From NCBI GenBank assembly GCA_902776765.1, contig CACYRP010000004.1:1-64000 (forward strand): DNA of 64,000 nucleotides, in the 5' to 3' direction. The notes beneath the pieces were generated by a model that was not told where the DNA came from, ran no database searches, and was given only the letters and a program-made list of their open reading frames with translations. Every line of letters starts with the position of its first letter. Positions within the stretch are counted from its first letter, which is position 1. The position numbers were made by a program, and so were the translations under genes. The stretch is from Fibrobacter succinogenes (lineage in GTDB: Bacteria; Fibrobacterota; Fibrobacteria; Fibrobacterales; Fibrobacteraceae). Below, piece after piece: positions 50,675 to 59,374 of this stretch.

Positions 50675-53026
50675 ATGAAGTTTCGCCTTATTTTCTGTTT
50701 TGTCTTGTTTCTTATCGTAGGGGCTTTTGCAGCCTCGCCAACAATGGTTATCGGTGTCGTTCTTGAAGCCGAATCTGATTTGCCTGTCAAGGATGTCGCT
50801 GTCACTTACAAGTCTGGTAAACCGATTGGAACGACTGATTCCCGCGGTCGTTTTGAGTTCTCGGTGGATTCCAAGAATGCGACGCTTGTGTTCAAGAAAG
50901 ATGGCTTTGATAGCGTCTTTGTGGAATTGCAGGACTATGCAGACCTCATGGACATGGTGGTTACGCTTAGCACCAATGTTACAAATCTTGGCGCCAGTAC
51001 GATTATCGGTGATGGCGAACCCATCAAGTGGGACGTAGAACGCACTATTCAGATTGACAAGCTTGAAGATGCGGCGGGCATGCGTTTTGACTTGACGGAA
51101 CACTTGAGCCAGATGCCTGGCATCTCGGGACAGAAAGATTTTAGCAGCGCTTTGTATTATCAAGGTTCCCGTGCGAGCGATGTCGCATATCATTTGGGGC
51201 GTCTTCGCATTCCGAACATGCGTCATCTGGATGTAGGTTTTCCGAACAATCTTTCGGTTATAAACCCGCATACGTTGAGCGGTATCGAAGTCCATGATCA
51301 TTACGGTCAGGGGCCTCTTGGACAGGGCCTTGCGACTTCAATCCAGTTTATTCCGGAACAGACAAGTGGTGAATGGGGCTTGAGAGGTTCTGCTACGATT
51401 TCTCAGCGCGAAGTTTTGCTCGATGCGCCGTTCTTCTTTTGGGATAGTTTCCGCTTTGCGTTCCGCACTCTTGATGCAGGCGTTCTCAAGATTCTTGGAG
51501 AAAAGTTCTACACGACATTCAAGCGTAGCGATGAAAAATCTAGCGACGACAAGGTGAAGTCGTCGGATCCGTTTGACCTTTCTGCTTTTGATATTTATGC
51601 ACAGTTGAATGGTTCTGATTCGCTAGGAAATGCGACATGGGCTTTGCGTACATTGTACAGCTCTGATGAATATCGAATCCGTCAAGATACGACAAATAGT
51701 TATAGTCGTACCAATTCAATAGATATCGTCGAAGGTTCTCAACGTTACTTGGTGGTGGGAGCTGAATACGCTTCGAAGTTTGGCGCAAGTTTCCATGCTG
51801 GTCTTGTTCGTGAAAGCTTGAGCGATTCTTTGCGCGATACGACTGGATTCCGTAAAGAAACGAGTAAGAGAATCGAAGATGCGGATAGAACCTTTATTGA
51901 TGGTTATAACCAAACGCATACAACGCTGAGCGTTGGCGCCGACAAGGATTTCCATGCTGACATTTTTGGTGCTGATTTGCGTGGTGCCGTTCTTTATGAA
52001 CACCACTTTGTAGAACGCAGATTCCCAATTACTGGTGGCGAAGAAAGCAGCAAATACCAAACGGGTATTTTGTCGGGTGCGGCTACGCTTGATTGGAAAA
52101 ATGATTATTCGCAATATATGATTTCTGTGGGTGCGGTTGCAGATGCGGCTGACCATAATGCGCGCCCGACGGCATCGTTCGATATGGAACGCAATTTGTC
52201 AAAAAAAGACTCTGCTTATTGGAGACTCTTTGGAAATGCCGCATACCGTGCAGACTGGAAACATTATTTTGATGATGGCGACTTGACGGGCCGCTTGGAA
52301 TCGGGAACTTCCCTCAAGTTGGGTGCTGGTTATCGATCTAAATACCTGGTTGCCCAGTTGGCTGGCTTTGGGCGCTTCTATGCCGATCCGCTTTTGCCGT
52401 TACCGAAGGCTTTTGCAAATTACAAGGATGTGACTCCAATCGATTTCGCTTGGGTTTCTGGCGCCACGGGCTCTGTGGAATGGAAGACTTCTCATCATTT
52501 CTCGATGGCGATGAACGCAAGTTCTGTTTACGGTGAATACGAACTGAAGGGCGGTAAGTCTTTGCCGTGGGAAGCAAACTCCCGTTTGGATGTGGTCTCG
52601 CACTTTAGATTTTATCCGCGAAAAGATTCCATTGTGTCTTTGATTTTGACGCACCATGCTGCGTGGCATAGGCCGCTTTACTACTATGCAATCAAGCCTG
52701 CATTGAACAAGGGTGGAACTCGTGAACTTAAGGACTACAACCAGTTTACGGATTTGTACAGAACGGACATTCGTGTGAACTTGGATTTGACCAAGTCGAA
52801 GTTTTTCTTTAAGCATGCAAGATTCTATCTGGAAGTAGACAACATTTTCTCGAAACTCGATGTGGGTGCACTTAAGTTCCTTGGCTCTCGAAATTGGCGC
52901 GAACGCTCGTGGGTTGCTAGGGATAACGATAAGAATACTGGCAATGGCTATGACTTGGTGCCGTTTATTGCAAAGGGCATGGGGTTAAATATCGATTTTG
53001 GCGTCGAAGTGCAATTGGGAATATAA
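50675..53026 (+). CDS. TonB-dependent-receptor-like outer membrane protein
   Basis: 783 aa. The start ATG at 50675 opens a signal peptide (MKFRLIFCFVLFLIVGAFA). Residues about 25-105 form a carboxypeptidase-regulatory-like (CarboxypepD_reg) domain (VIGVVLEAESDLPVKDVAVTYKSG, TTDSRGRFEF). A plug-like region follows (FDLTEHLSQMPGISGQKDF, RIPNMRHLDVGFPNNLSVINPHTLSGIEVHDHYGQGPLG), then alternating beta-strand sequence to an aromatic C-terminus (FGVEVQLGI), as for a 22-strand barrel. I see no TonB box. Ligand unknown. TATTTTG ends five nt before the ATG. Confidence 0.83.
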   Translation: MKFRLIFCFVLFLIVGAFAASPTMVIGVVLEAESDLPVKDVAVTYKSGKPIGTTDSRGRFEFSVDSKNATLVFKKDGFDSVFVELQDYADLMDMVVTLSTNVTNLGASTIIGDGEPIKWDVERTIQIDKLEDAAGMRFDLTEHLSQMPGISGQKDFSSALYYQGSRASDVAYHLGRLRIPNMRHLDVGFPNNLSVINPHTLSGIEVHDHYGQGPLGQGLATSIQFIPEQTSGEWGLRGSATISQREVLLDAPFFFWDSFRFAFRTLDAGVLKILGEKFYTTFKRSDEKSSDDKVKSSDPFDLSAFDIYAQLNGSDSLGNATWALRTLYSSDEYRIRQDTTNSYSRTNSIDIVEGSQRYLVVGAEYASKFGASFHAGLVRESLSDSLRDTTGFRKETSKRIEDADRTFIDGYNQTHTTLSVGADKDFHADIFGADLRGAVLYEHHFVERRFPITGGEESSKYQTGILSGAATLDWKNDYSQYMISVGAVADAADHNARPTASFDMERNLSKKDSAYWRLFGNAAYRADWKHYFDDGDLTGRLESGTSLKLGAGYRSKYLVAQLAGFGRFYADPLLPLPKAFANYKDVTPIDFAWVSGATGSVEWKTSHHFSMAMNASSVYGEYELKGGKSLPWEANSRLDVVSHFRFYPRKDSIVSLILTHHAAWHRPLYYYAIKPALNKGGTRELKDYNQFTDLYRTDIRVNLDLTKSKFFFKHARFYLEVDNIFSKLDVGALKFLGSRNWRERSWVARDNDKNTGNGYDLVPFIAKGMGLNIDFGVEVQLGI

Positions 53027-53054
53027 TTAGTAGGCGGTAGGAAGTAAATAGTAG
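53027..53054. repeat. Degenerate heptameric repeat after the barrel gene
   Basis: Four 7-mers, TTAGTAG, GCGGTAG, GAAGTAA, ATAGTAG, start at the base after the stop codon. They share AGTAG/GGTAG endings. Confidence 0.7.
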
Positions 53055-53118
53055 GATGCCATGCAAGTTTTTATTGCGAGGAACTAAAGCAGAGCTTGCT
53101 GTAAGCGAAGCATGGTGG

Positions 53119-53841
53119 ATGCAAATGATTTTTTTGGTTATTGCTTTTTTTGCGATTGCCTCGTTTGCTCATGTGACTGATTCTTTGTTTGTACCGCCGA
53201 AGCCCGAGAAACCTTTGCGTTATTGCACTTCCGCAAAGAAGTGGATTGACTACGCGACGCACGATTCTAATTTGGTCGAAATAACGTATATGCGTGGCAT
53301 TCGCATGGATTTGCGCTATGCGACATTTAACAATGTGACGGGACACGACATGTATTGCGGCATCCAACGCGCGTTTATCCATAAGGATGGTTTGCCAAAG
53401 CTGAAACGAGCGCTTTCGATTATAGCTAAAGAATTGCCGGGATATTCGCTTGTGATTTTTGATGCGGCGCGTCCGATGTATGCGCAAGCGGTCTTGAAAA
53501 GCTCAGTTGCGGGGACGCCTTATAGCCATTTTGTTTCGTCTGGCAAAACGGGCGGACTCCACAATTACGGGCTTGCGCTTGATTTGGGAATTGCCGATAG
53601 CACTGGCGTAATGGTGGACATGGGCGCTGATTTTGATTCGTTCGAGCGCTGCGCGGGCGAGGTGGGCGAGGCCGCAGCACTTGAAAGCGGGCGGCTTACG
53701 CAGCAGCAGGTCGATAACCGCAAGCTCTTGCGCAGCATCATGAAACGTGCTGGGTGGGTGATGTTGCCTAGCGAATGGTGGCATTTCAACGCTTTTACGC
53801 GCACGTACACCAAGGAAAATTACCCGCTATTCCCGATTTGA
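53119..53841 (+). CDS. VanX/DdpX-like D-Ala-D-Ala dipeptidase (M15D)
   Basis: 240 aa from the ATG at 53119 or 238 from 53125; the latter is preceded by GGTGG at a better distance, and both open a signal-like helix (MIFLVIAFFAIASFAHV). An upstream ATG at 53059 lies in the repeat array and is less likely. Zinc motifs: SHFVSSGKTGGLHNYGLALDLGI (His and Asp ligands) and SEWWHFNAF (Glu and His). The enzyme should cleave D-Ala-D-Ala or related dipeptides; its signal peptide suggests a periplasmic, peptide-scavenging role rather than vancomycin resistance. It follows the barrel gene by 92 bp. Confidence 0.83.
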   Translation: MQMIFLVIAFFAIASFAHVTDSLFVPPKPEKPLRYCTSAKKWIDYATHDSNLVEITYMRGIRMDLRYATFNNVTGHDMYCGIQRAFIHKDGLPKLKRALSIIAKELPGYSLVIFDAARPMYAQAVLKSSVAGTPYSHFVSSGKTGGLHNYGLALDLGIADSTGVMVDMGADFDSFERCAGEVGEAAALESGRLTQQQVDNRKLLRSIMKRAGWVMLPSEWWHFNAFTRTYTKENYPLFPI

Positions 53842-53842
53842 G

Positions 53843-53870
53843 TTAAGAGTTCTAAGTTACTAGTTACTAG
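53843..53870. repeat. Degenerate heptameric repeat, TTACTAG type
   Basis: TTAAGAG, TTCTAAG, then two perfect TTACTAG units, starting one base after the dipeptidase stop. TTACTAG is the reverse complement of CTAGTAA, the unit at 17871 and 46201. Confidence 0.82.
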
Positions 53871-53958
53871 GATAGAATTCGGACAACTGCGTAAGGCGAG
53901 AGAAGCGACGATGCTTGCATCGGCATTTCCGAGCCTAGCAGTTGGTACTTGAGCTATA

Positions 53959-53968
53959 CGAAACTTGG
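53959..53968 (+). repeat. Target-site duplication, left copy
   Basis: CGAAACTTGG, identical to 55054-55063 on the other side of the insertion sequence. Confidence 0.75.
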
Positions 53969-54015
53969 GCTTAAGTGTCAAAAGGATACCTAAAAAAGGG
54001 TATCCTTTGCATTAA

Positions 54016-54031
54016 GTGTCATTTGGATACC
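54016..54031 (+). repeat. Second, inner inverted repeat of the insertion sequence
   Basis: GTGTCATTTGGATACC, a perfect 16-bp inverse copy of the right end (55032-55047), 47 bp inside the true left end. Confidence 0.88.
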
Positions 54032-54050
54032 TGAATCCATTGCAATCCCT

Positions 54051-54978
54051 TTATCCATCTGCGTTCAGGCGAGAAAAATATTCCAAAATCATGGCTTTAC
54101 GGGTATTCATTGACATTCCCTTGTGAAGACGCAAAATGGATTTCAAATCGGTAAATACGGACTCGATGCCGTTGTTCGTATTCGGAATTCCTAGTCCGTA
54201 CATTTCTTCAAAAGTCCAAAGAAAGCGCATGTTTCTTTTTATGCTGTGATAGGCGCTACGGAGGTTCTTGTGCGTGTAACGCATCTTCCCGTCGGCATGC
54301 AGAGTACGTTCTTTAAGGAACGCCATTCACTTGCATTCCCATTCACCGAACAGCCCTTCAAAAGAGGCCCTGTCCGTATGGACCATGAAGTATGTCAAAT
54401 CTAGGAGTTCCCTTGACGCATCCAGTTTCGGTATGCTGGTCAACCAATGTCTGACAGTCTTCACCTGATGAAATTGACAGTACTGGAACGGATACCTGGA
54501 CAGCCGTTCCCTCAGTCCCCGCAAGCCATCGCTGACGATACACATTATTTCAAAGCCGTTATTTTCCAGCCACTTGACGCCTTCAACGTAATCTTCAATC
54601 CGCTCTTTTCTGTTGATGAATTTCGACCAGACGATGCGGCCCTTAACGGCATCCTTTATTGCCACGACTCCAAAATTCCGTCCCCAATAAGTTGTATCAG
54701 TCAGGGCGATAATTTTATCTGGAGAAGCCTTTATTTCAGGAACGGGAGCAGACCTTATTTTTCTGCATACGGTACTTCTGGATATGCCGAGTTGATTTGC
54801 GATGTCTTGCGAACACAGCTTTCCGGAGGATCTTAACCGGAAAATATCGATGCTGAAATCAACCCTTGAATGCGAAAAATGTCGGCCACAGGCTTTGCAG
54901 AACCATCTCTGGCGACCATGCGAAAAGCCTTTCTTTGTAACACTGTTAGAACCACAAAAAAAAGCAAATTTTACCCAT
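54051..54978 (-). pseudogene. Transposase pseudogene (IS256-like, variant Zn-binding)
   Basis: The reconstructed protein is about 308 aa: zinc finger MGKICFFCGSN ... WFCKACG, a helix-turn-helix (LCSQDIANQLGISRSTVCRKI), and a DDE core with LTDTTYWG, CIVSDGLRGLRERL and the Glu in NNGIESVFTDLK. Two lesions break it. First, an eight-T run (minus strand, complement of 54956-54963) shifts the frame after the first Cys motif; seven Ts would restore it. Second, an in-frame TGA at 54327-54329 lies before the last third. Programmed slippage at the T-run is possible, but the TGA makes loss of function more likely. Unlikely to be active. Confidence 0.82.
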
Positions 54979-55053
54979 TTTTAAAAATTATTGCTGTAGC
55001 CCAGTATTTGCAAGGGTTCCAGGCTATTTTGGGTATCCAAATGACACATTAGC

Positions 55054-55063
55054 CGAAACTTGG
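55054..55063 (+). repeat. Target-site duplication, right copy
   Basis: CGAAACTTGG, directly after the right inverted repeat; matches 53959-53968. Confidence 0.75.
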
Positions 55064-55116
55064 CAATTTATTGCCTTAGTTGAGTTATCCTCTGTGGGGA
55101 AAAGCGAAAGTACAAT

Positions 55117-55151
55117 TAGGAATTGGTTCTAGTCATTAATTCCTACTTCCG
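55117..55151. repeat. Weak heptamer-like stretch
   Basis: Seven-base blocks such as CTAGTCA, TTAATTC and CTACTTC between the insertion sequence and tsaC fit the genome's heptamer style loosely. Listed with low confidence. Confidence 0.3.
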
Positions 55152-55167
55152 AATTAGAATCTTGTAT

Positions 55168-56130
55168 TTACGGTAATGACTTGATGCTTGCACGTTTCAA
55201 GCGGTCGTTGAGCGCCATGCCGACGCCTGTGTTCGGGATGGGGTCTACGAGAATCAGGTCGTATTCGGATTTGTCAAGGTCGTGCATGAATGCGTAAAGC
55301 TTAGAGGTCGCTTCGACCATGTCGCCTGTAGCTGACAAGTTTACTGTAGCAGGAATTGGGCCTGCTTGTGAGCCAAACGCAATGCGGACGGTATGTTCTG
55401 GGAGCGTGTAGCCTGCTGGGACTTCGCCGTAGTAAAGCGGGACTTGCGGGCGGTAATGCGTATCGCACTGGCCGGGGGCGAGCATCGGCTGGCCCGGCTT
55501 GGATGTGGATTCCTTGATTTTTACTTCACCGAGGACTGCCTTGAACATTTCGGGCGTGATGGCGCCAGGACGCATCACGGTCGGTTCGCTGACGAGCGAT
55601 ATGATGGAGCTTTCGACGCCTACGGAGCAGGGGCCGCCATCGACAATGCCTGCGATGCGGTCGGCGAGCTGGGCTGCAACATGTTCAGCGGTTGTGGGGC
55701 TTACATGCTTAAAGAGGTTTGCGCTAGGGGCGGCCAGCGGGAGTCCTGATTCCTTGATGATAGCCTGTGCAATCGGATGGCTCGGAAAGCGTACGGCCAC
55801 GGAGGGGAGGGCGCTTGTGCAAAGGTCGGGGATGCAATCTTTTTTGGGGAGGATGATGGTCATCGGACCCGGCCAATAGGCTTCGGCGAGTCTGTAGGCG
55901 CTATCGGGAATGTCCTTGGCGATGTCGGTGAGCTGTGCGATGTCTGCGATGTGGACTATCAGCGGGTCGAACGTGGGGCGTTCTTTAGCTGCAAAAATTT
56001 TCGCGAGCGCTTTGGGCTCGAATGCGTTACCGGCGAGCCCGTAAACTGTTTCTGTCGGGATAGCGACGACTTCGCCTTCTTTGAGGAGGTGGGCCGCTTC
56101 GCTTACACTTGTCCATGGCGGAAATTTCAT
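55168..56130 (-). CDS. Threonylcarbamoyl-AMP synthase (Sua5/YwlC type)
   Basis: 320 aa. The YrdC domain has the expected N-terminus (LKEGEVVAIPTETVYGLAGNAF), KIFAAKERPTFDPLIVHI, and PLAAPSANLFKHVSPTTAEHV. The extra C-terminal Sua5 domain (about 215-320: PGQCDTHYRPQVPLYYG ... ) shows it is the long form. It makes threonylcarbamoyl-AMP for t6A37 on tRNAs reading ANN codons; TsaB, TsaD and TsaE are elsewhere. TATTTTTG ends four nt upstream of the ATG, no Shine-Dalgarno. Confidence 0.94.
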   Translation of the reverse strand: MKFPPWTSVSEAAHLLKEGEVVAIPTETVYGLAGNAFEPKALAKIFAAKERPTFDPLIVHIADIAQLTDIAKDIPDSAYRLAEAYWPGPMTIILPKKDCIPDLCTSALPSVAVRFPSHPIAQAIIKESGLPLAAPSANLFKHVSPTTAEHVAAQLADRIAGIVDGGPCSVGVESSIISLVSEPTVMRPGAITPEMFKAVLGEVKIKESTSKPGQPMLAPGQCDTHYRPQVPLYYGEVPAGYTLPEHTVRIAFGSQAGPIPATVNLSATGDMVEATSKLYAFMHDLDKSEYDLILVDPIPNTGVGMALNDRLKRASIKSLP

Positions 56131-56134
56131 GACC

Positions 56135-56142
56135 CAAAAATA
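56135..56142 (-). promoter_or_regulatory. TAnnTTTG -7 box four bases upstream of tsaC/sua5
   Basis: TATTTTTG on the minus strand, followed by GGTC and the ATG. Pattern as for miaB. Confidence 0.42.
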
Positions 56143-56273
56143 AAAAATGTAGAAGGATTTAGTCTATTTGTCATTCCCGGCTTGACCTCTTTGACTACTT
56201 GCAGCTATGCTGCTTAGTAGTCATGATCCGCGTGTGGGGAGGGAATCTCCATTCTCTAGTGTATAAAAAGGAG

Positions 56274-56295
56274 ATGCCCGCTCGGAGGCGGGCAT
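56274..56295. repeat. Intergenic palindrome
   Basis: ATGCCCGC and GCGGGCAT around TCGGAG, in the gap between the DUF349 gene stop and the tsaC start. It is followed by ACAAGG and not by a T-run. Nearby sequence GTCATTCCCGGCTTGAC also has the look of a dispersed palindromic repeat. Nothing else was seen in 56131-56327. Confidence 0.6.
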
Positions 56296-56327
56296 GACAA
56301 GGTTGCGAAGAGGCTTTCTCCGTATCG

Positions 56328-59243
56328 CTATGCTTCGCTGACGGCTGCTTGTGCCGGAGCTTCTTCTTTCTTTTCGTCCTTGCGGCCGAAGGCGAATACC
56401 TGATCGCAAGCGGTGTTAAAGCGCTTCCAGATTTTTTCGGAGTGTTCGCGAGGAACTGCACCGACTTCCTTCCAAAGGCGGCGGAAGTGCTTGACCTTGT
56501 TCATCGAAGCGACGACTGTCTGATCGTTCAAGTCAGTGAGCAAGTCTTCGGCCTGTTCGCAGAGGAGAATCTTCTTCTGCAAGTTGTTCTGGCGAGCCTG
56601 TTCCTGAATGTCAAGCTGGTCGCGGCGGCGAGTGAAGAAGTCATCGCAAACATCGCGGAATGCCTTCTGCAATTCTGCATCGTCGTTACCGCAAGAACCA
56701 AGCGTGACCCATTCCTTTTGGATGTCGCGAACGGCATCGGCGAGTTGGTTGGAACCAGCGCTTTCTGCGAATTGGCGAACCTTTTCGATGGAGTCCTGCT
56801 TTTTCTTCTTGATTTCGGCAATCTTGGCCTGGAGTTCCGGGTCGGTTTCAGCCATCTTGGCTACAATCTTGTTGACGATTGCGCTGTAGCGTTCGTTGAT
56901 GGATTCAACAGCATCCTTTGGAACCATGCCGATCGTCTTCCATTCTTCATCGATAGCCTTATAAGCTTCAATAACTTCTGGAGTTACGTTGCTCAAGTCG
57001 AGTGCTTCGAGCTTTTCGCAGATGGCTTGCTTCTGTTCGAGGTTCTTCTGCTTGGCGGCATCCATTTCTTCAAAATGGTTGCGCTTCTTTTCGAAGAAGG
57101 AATCGCAAGCGGTGCGGAAACGTGTCCAAATTTCGTCGGACTTGCTCTTCGGTACCGGACCCGTAGCCTTCCACGCATCCTGCAACTGTTTGAGCTTGGT
57201 GGAAGTGGCATTCCAGTCGGTCGAATCCTTGATGGATTCGGCTTCGATGCAGAGCGCAACCTTCTTTTCGTAGTTGGCTTCGCGGCTATCGTCTTCGCGC
57301 TTCACATTTTCCTTATGTTGAGCATAGAAGGCGTTCACTGCGTCCTTGAAACGCTTGTTCAGAGCGGCAAAAGCATCCTTCGGCACCATGCCGATGTTCT
57401 TCCAGTTTTCCTGAATTTCTTGAACGGCCTTGAACTTGTCCTTCCAGAAAATTTCAGCGTTTGCAACAAGTTCTTCGACCTTCTGGCAAAGGGCTTCCTT
57501 GTCAACGAGATTCTTCTGACGTTCGGCGTTCTGTTCTTCAATGAACGGAGCGCAGTTTTCCTTAATTTTGTCAACCAAAGCTTGGAAACGGTCTCTGTAA
57601 TCCTGGAACTTGGCTGCAGAAATCGGGCCGATTTCACGCCACTTGCTGCAGAGTTCGCGGAACTTGGTAAGAACAGCCTGGCTCGGAGTTTCCTTGGAAA
57701 GCGCGTCCATTTCTTCGATGATGGTATCGCGGTCTTTTTCGTTGTGCCAGTTTTCCCACTGTTGCATTTCTTGGAAGCGGGATGTGGCAATCTTGTATTC
57801 CTGCCAAAGATCGTGATACTTGAATTTCTGTTCGCCGACGATTTCCTTCCATTCCTGATAAGTATCGCGGAGGATCTTATGGATTTCGCGGAATTCCTGA
57901 TTTTCGTCGATGTTCTGGATGCGTTCGATGAGAGCGCGGAGCTTTTTGGAATTTTCTTCGATGACCTTCTGAGCCTTTTCGTTGAATGCCGAGATGAGCT
58001 CGTTTAACTTTGTACGCAATGCGTTGTAGGCCTGGAGAATCGGATCGTCGCCTTCGAGAAGGTCGAGCTTTTCCCATTCGCGAACTATGGCGTGCAAATG
58101 CTTGCCTGTGTTCTCGTCGATTTCTGTGTCAGAAAGAGCTTGGAGACGTTCGAGAAGGCTCTTGCGGACTGCGATTTCTTCTTCGCTGGCGTTTTCAGAT
58201 TCGGCGGTTGGAATCACAATCTTCTTTGCTTCTTGCGTCTTGAAGTAGGCATTGTTGAAGCGCTTGATGGATGCTGCATCCATGATGTTTTTGTTTGCAG
58301 TCCATTCTTCGACGATGGCGTTCACGCGTTCAGCGTTTTCTTCAGTCGAGTTCGCTTCGAGCATGCTTTCGAGTTCGGCAAGCGTTTCCGTCAAGTGGGC
58401 AATCTTGGCCTGCTTTTCGGCTTCGGCATTTTCGGCAGCCTTCTTGGCGGCAGTCGCTTCGTCGTAGAACTTGTTGAAGCTATCGTAAATTTCGTTGAGC
58501 GTGCCGGTAGAATCTCCCATGCCAAGAGCATTTGCTTCGGTCATGAGGGCGTCGAACTGCGGCTTGGTGGCAATAGCGTCTTTTTGAGCGGCAAGGAAGT
58601 GGGCTTGCTTGATCAATGCTTCGCGCTTGCTCTGCAAAAGTTCCAATGCTTTTTTGCCGTTGTCTTCGGCTTCTTTCTTTGCACGAACTTTATCTGAAAT
58701 CTTCTTACGGACAGAAACGTGCTTGGAGTTCTTGATAAGGTCGGTCTGCAAGGATTCAGAAACAACGCGGTCTGCGGCGGCCAGTGCAATTTCTTCGCTA
58801 GAGTCACGAGAAGCAATCTGGGCAAGGAGAGACTGCTTGTTGCAGAGCTTGACCAACTCTCTCTTGATTGTTAAGTTGTCTGTAGCCTTAAGGACGTCTT
58901 CGGCATAACGTGTGTCCTTGACGGCTTCGATATAGCCGCGGGCTTCGTCGTTCAAGTTCGAATCGCTAAAGTCTTTCAGCTTTTTGACAATTTCTTCAAA
59001 AGCTCTTGTTTCTGCCAGACGGCGTACGCTAGAGTCACTGTCGTTTTTAGAAATTTCCTGAAGTGTATTAATAAGTGCAAGTTTTTTGATTGCAGCTATT
59101 CTCACTTCGACATTATCATCTGAAAGGGCCACTCGTTCGACAATATCTTGACTAGTGAGTTCATCCAAGTCGGCAATCGCTTCGATGCGCTTTGCAGGGT
59201 TGGAATTTTGCCATTTCGGTTTAAATGCGTCAAAAAAGCTCAT
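56328..59243 (-). CDS. Very long DUF349 multi-repeat protein
   Basis: 971 aa. The start has GGAG at 8 nt (MSFFDAFKPKW). The N-terminus (about 15-215) has HEAT-like repeats (RIEAIADLDELTSQDIVERVALSDDNVEVRIAAIKKL). From about 300 onward at least six DUF349 coiled-coil units recur, each with a core of the form W-x-x-I/T-G-x-V/I-P plus R-F-x-x-A (NWKNIGMVPKDAFAALNKRFKDAV, AWKATGPVPKSKSDEIWTRFRTAC, LWKEVGAVPREHSEKIWKRFNTACD). Enriched in Lys/Glu, cytoplasmic. DUF349 proteins are common in FCB and Actinobacteria without a settled function. Upstream of this gene priA diverges. Confidence 0.88.
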   Translation of the reverse strand: MSFFDAFKPKWQNSNPAKRIEAIADLDELTSQDIVERVALSDDNVEVRIAAIKKLALINTLQEISKNDSDSSVRRLAETRAFEEIVKKLKDFSDSNLNDEARGYIEAVKDTRYAEDVLKATDNLTIKRELVKLCNKQSLLAQIASRDSSEEIALAAADRVVSESLQTDLIKNSKHVSVRKKISDKVRAKKEAEDNGKKALELLQSKREALIKQAHFLAAQKDAIATKPQFDALMTEANALGMGDSTGTLNEIYDSFNKFYDEATAAKKAAENAEAEKQAKIAHLTETLAELESMLEANSTEENAERVNAIVEEWTANKNIMDAASIKRFNNAYFKTQEAKKIVIPTAESENASEEEIAVRKSLLERLQALSDTEIDENTGKHLHAIVREWEKLDLLEGDDPILQAYNALRTKLNELISAFNEKAQKVIEENSKKLRALIERIQNIDENQEFREIHKILRDTYQEWKEIVGEQKFKYHDLWQEYKIATSRFQEMQQWENWHNEKDRDTIIEEMDALSKETPSQAVLTKFRELCSKWREIGPISAAKFQDYRDRFQALVDKIKENCAPFIEEQNAERQKNLVDKEALCQKVEELVANAEIFWKDKFKAVQEIQENWKNIGMVPKDAFAALNKRFKDAVNAFYAQHKENVKREDDSREANYEKKVALCIEAESIKDSTDWNATSTKLKQLQDAWKATGPVPKSKSDEIWTRFRTACDSFFEKKRNHFEEMDAAKQKNLEQKQAICEKLEALDLSNVTPEVIEAYKAIDEEWKTIGMVPKDAVESINERYSAIVNKIVAKMAETDPELQAKIAEIKKKKQDSIEKVRQFAESAGSNQLADAVRDIQKEWVTLGSCGNDDAELQKAFRDVCDDFFTRRRDQLDIQEQARQNNLQKKILLCEQAEDLLTDLNDQTVVASMNKVKHFRRLWKEVGAVPREHSEKIWKRFNTACDQVFAFGRKDEKKEEAPAQAAVSEA

Positions 59244-59361
59244 AATATCTCCAAAGGTAGGCGGGGCTTTCTCAGCTCCGTATAGCATAATCTAACTAAA
59301 AAAAACTTGCAGTCAGGAAATTTTACACGAATTTGTGCCCATTTAAGGTTGTATCAATAAC

Positions 59362-59369
59362 TATCTTTG
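59362..59369 (+). promoter_or_regulatory. TAnnTTTG -7 box upstream of priA
   Basis: TATCTTTG ending five bases (CCCCC) before the GTG that I take as the priA start. The box is the same sequence as the one before miaB. Confidence 0.42.
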
Positions 59370-59374
59370 CCCCC

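Larger units (their letters stand above)
53969..55053. mobile_element. Decayed insertion sequence, 1085 bp, IS256-like with zinc-finger transposase
   Basis: Bounded by 22-bp imperfect inverted repeats (53969-53990 and 55032-55053; 17 of 22 match, both starting GCT and ending GGATACC), and flanked by the 10-bp direct repeat CGAAACTTGG. An additional inner copy of the end sequence, GTGTCATTTGGATACC at 54016-54031, matches the right end perfectly. Between the two left copies is a palindrome around GGATACC. The single cargo is a broken transposase gene. The class is assigned from the transposase (variant zinc-binding group near IS256). Confidence 0.85.

Noticed and set aside
53881..53958. CGATGC/GCATCG palindrome before the insertion sequence as a possible regulatory site
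   Set aside because: Short, isolated, and with no gene start nearby.
54327..54329. In-frame TGA in the transposase as selenocysteine or recoding site
   Set aside because: No SECIS-like hairpin is evident, the position is not catalytic, and a second lesion is present; decay is simpler.
56349..58007. 552-codon ORF antisense to the DUF349 gene
   Set aside because: Phe/Leu/Val-rich complement of a Lys/Glu-rich coding sequence; no signal or start site.
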